Assembly: GCF_014529535.1 (NCBI RefSeq)
Contig: NW_023503555.1
Coordinates: 7,254,001 to 7,318,000 of the forward strand
Direction: 5' to 3'
DNA: 64,000 nucleotides
From: Bradysia coprophila
Taxonomy: Eukaryota; Arthropoda; Insecta; Diptera; Sciaridae
Shown: piece after piece, positions 63,906-64,000 of the stretch
Layout: every line of letters starts with the position of its first letter
Numbering within the stretch: the stretch's first letter is position 1
Program-made: the position numbers and the translations under genes
The notes under the pieces: model-generated
Seen by the model: the letters and a program-made list of their open reading frames with translations, nothing else
Told to the model about the DNA's origin: nothing
Databases searched by the model: none

Positions 63906-64000
63906 AGTGTTAGAAGTGCGGGAACGGATGAATGAAAGATGTTGATTCCAGGAGTATTCGTTTAAGAGGTTCCGAGCCTACGCTGAAATTGTAGCCTACA

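Overview
This 64 kb window is eukaryotic nuclear DNA from an insect, most likely a dipteran. The protein genes have short GT-AG introns (roughly 50-1200 bp). The SNRK, Tpr/Megator and MCM6 reading frames match the length and layout expected for flies: the assembled Tpr is about 2342 aa and MCM6 about 818 aa. The intergenic DNA is AT-rich and full of short inverted-repeat elements. A lower dipteran such as a fungus gnat is my guess only; nothing in the sequence proves it.

Layout. Positions 3136-4497 (minus strand) hold the first five coding exons of an SNRK kinase; its 3' exons are not recognisable to the left. Positions 4498-23262 are a nearly gene-free stretch with many palindromic elements. 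A TATA/Inr promoter and an intronless LURP-one-related (LOR) protein follow at 23263-23968. Positions 24180-32918 are again gene-poor and repeat-rich. A compact plus-strand block then runs as a 5-exon short-chain dehydrogenase (32919-34219), the 7-exon nuclear-basket protein Tpr/Megator (36045-44599) and the 6-exon replicative helicase subunit MCM6 (47233-50020). An E2F-like site lies about 115 bp upstream of the MCM6 start.

Positions 51 kb to 64 kb are a segmental duplication around an F-box gene. Copy 1 (52814-54064) has lost its C-terminus to a dispersed repeat; copy 2 (61177-62583) is longer and looks intact. Comparing the two copies gives filled and empty sites for several insertions: a 281 bp foldback element with a 6 bp target duplication, and a 5'-truncated non-LTR retrotransposon with an approximately 9 bp target duplication. 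Both sit inside a TTAA-bounded segment that is present in opposite orientation in the two copies. Between the copies is a nested element cluster (57774-60353) with arms of about 500 bp, itself split by a 782 bp element with 36 bp terminal inverted repeats and a perfect 8 bp target duplication.

The host genes are housekeeping genes and show no sign of forming one pathway. The most unusual material is the dense set of foldback elements, the flipped TTAA segment, the nested cluster, and the LOR gene, a family much better known from plants, fungi and bacteria. All exon joins were made by eye from splice signals and reading frame; no alignment or database search was run.
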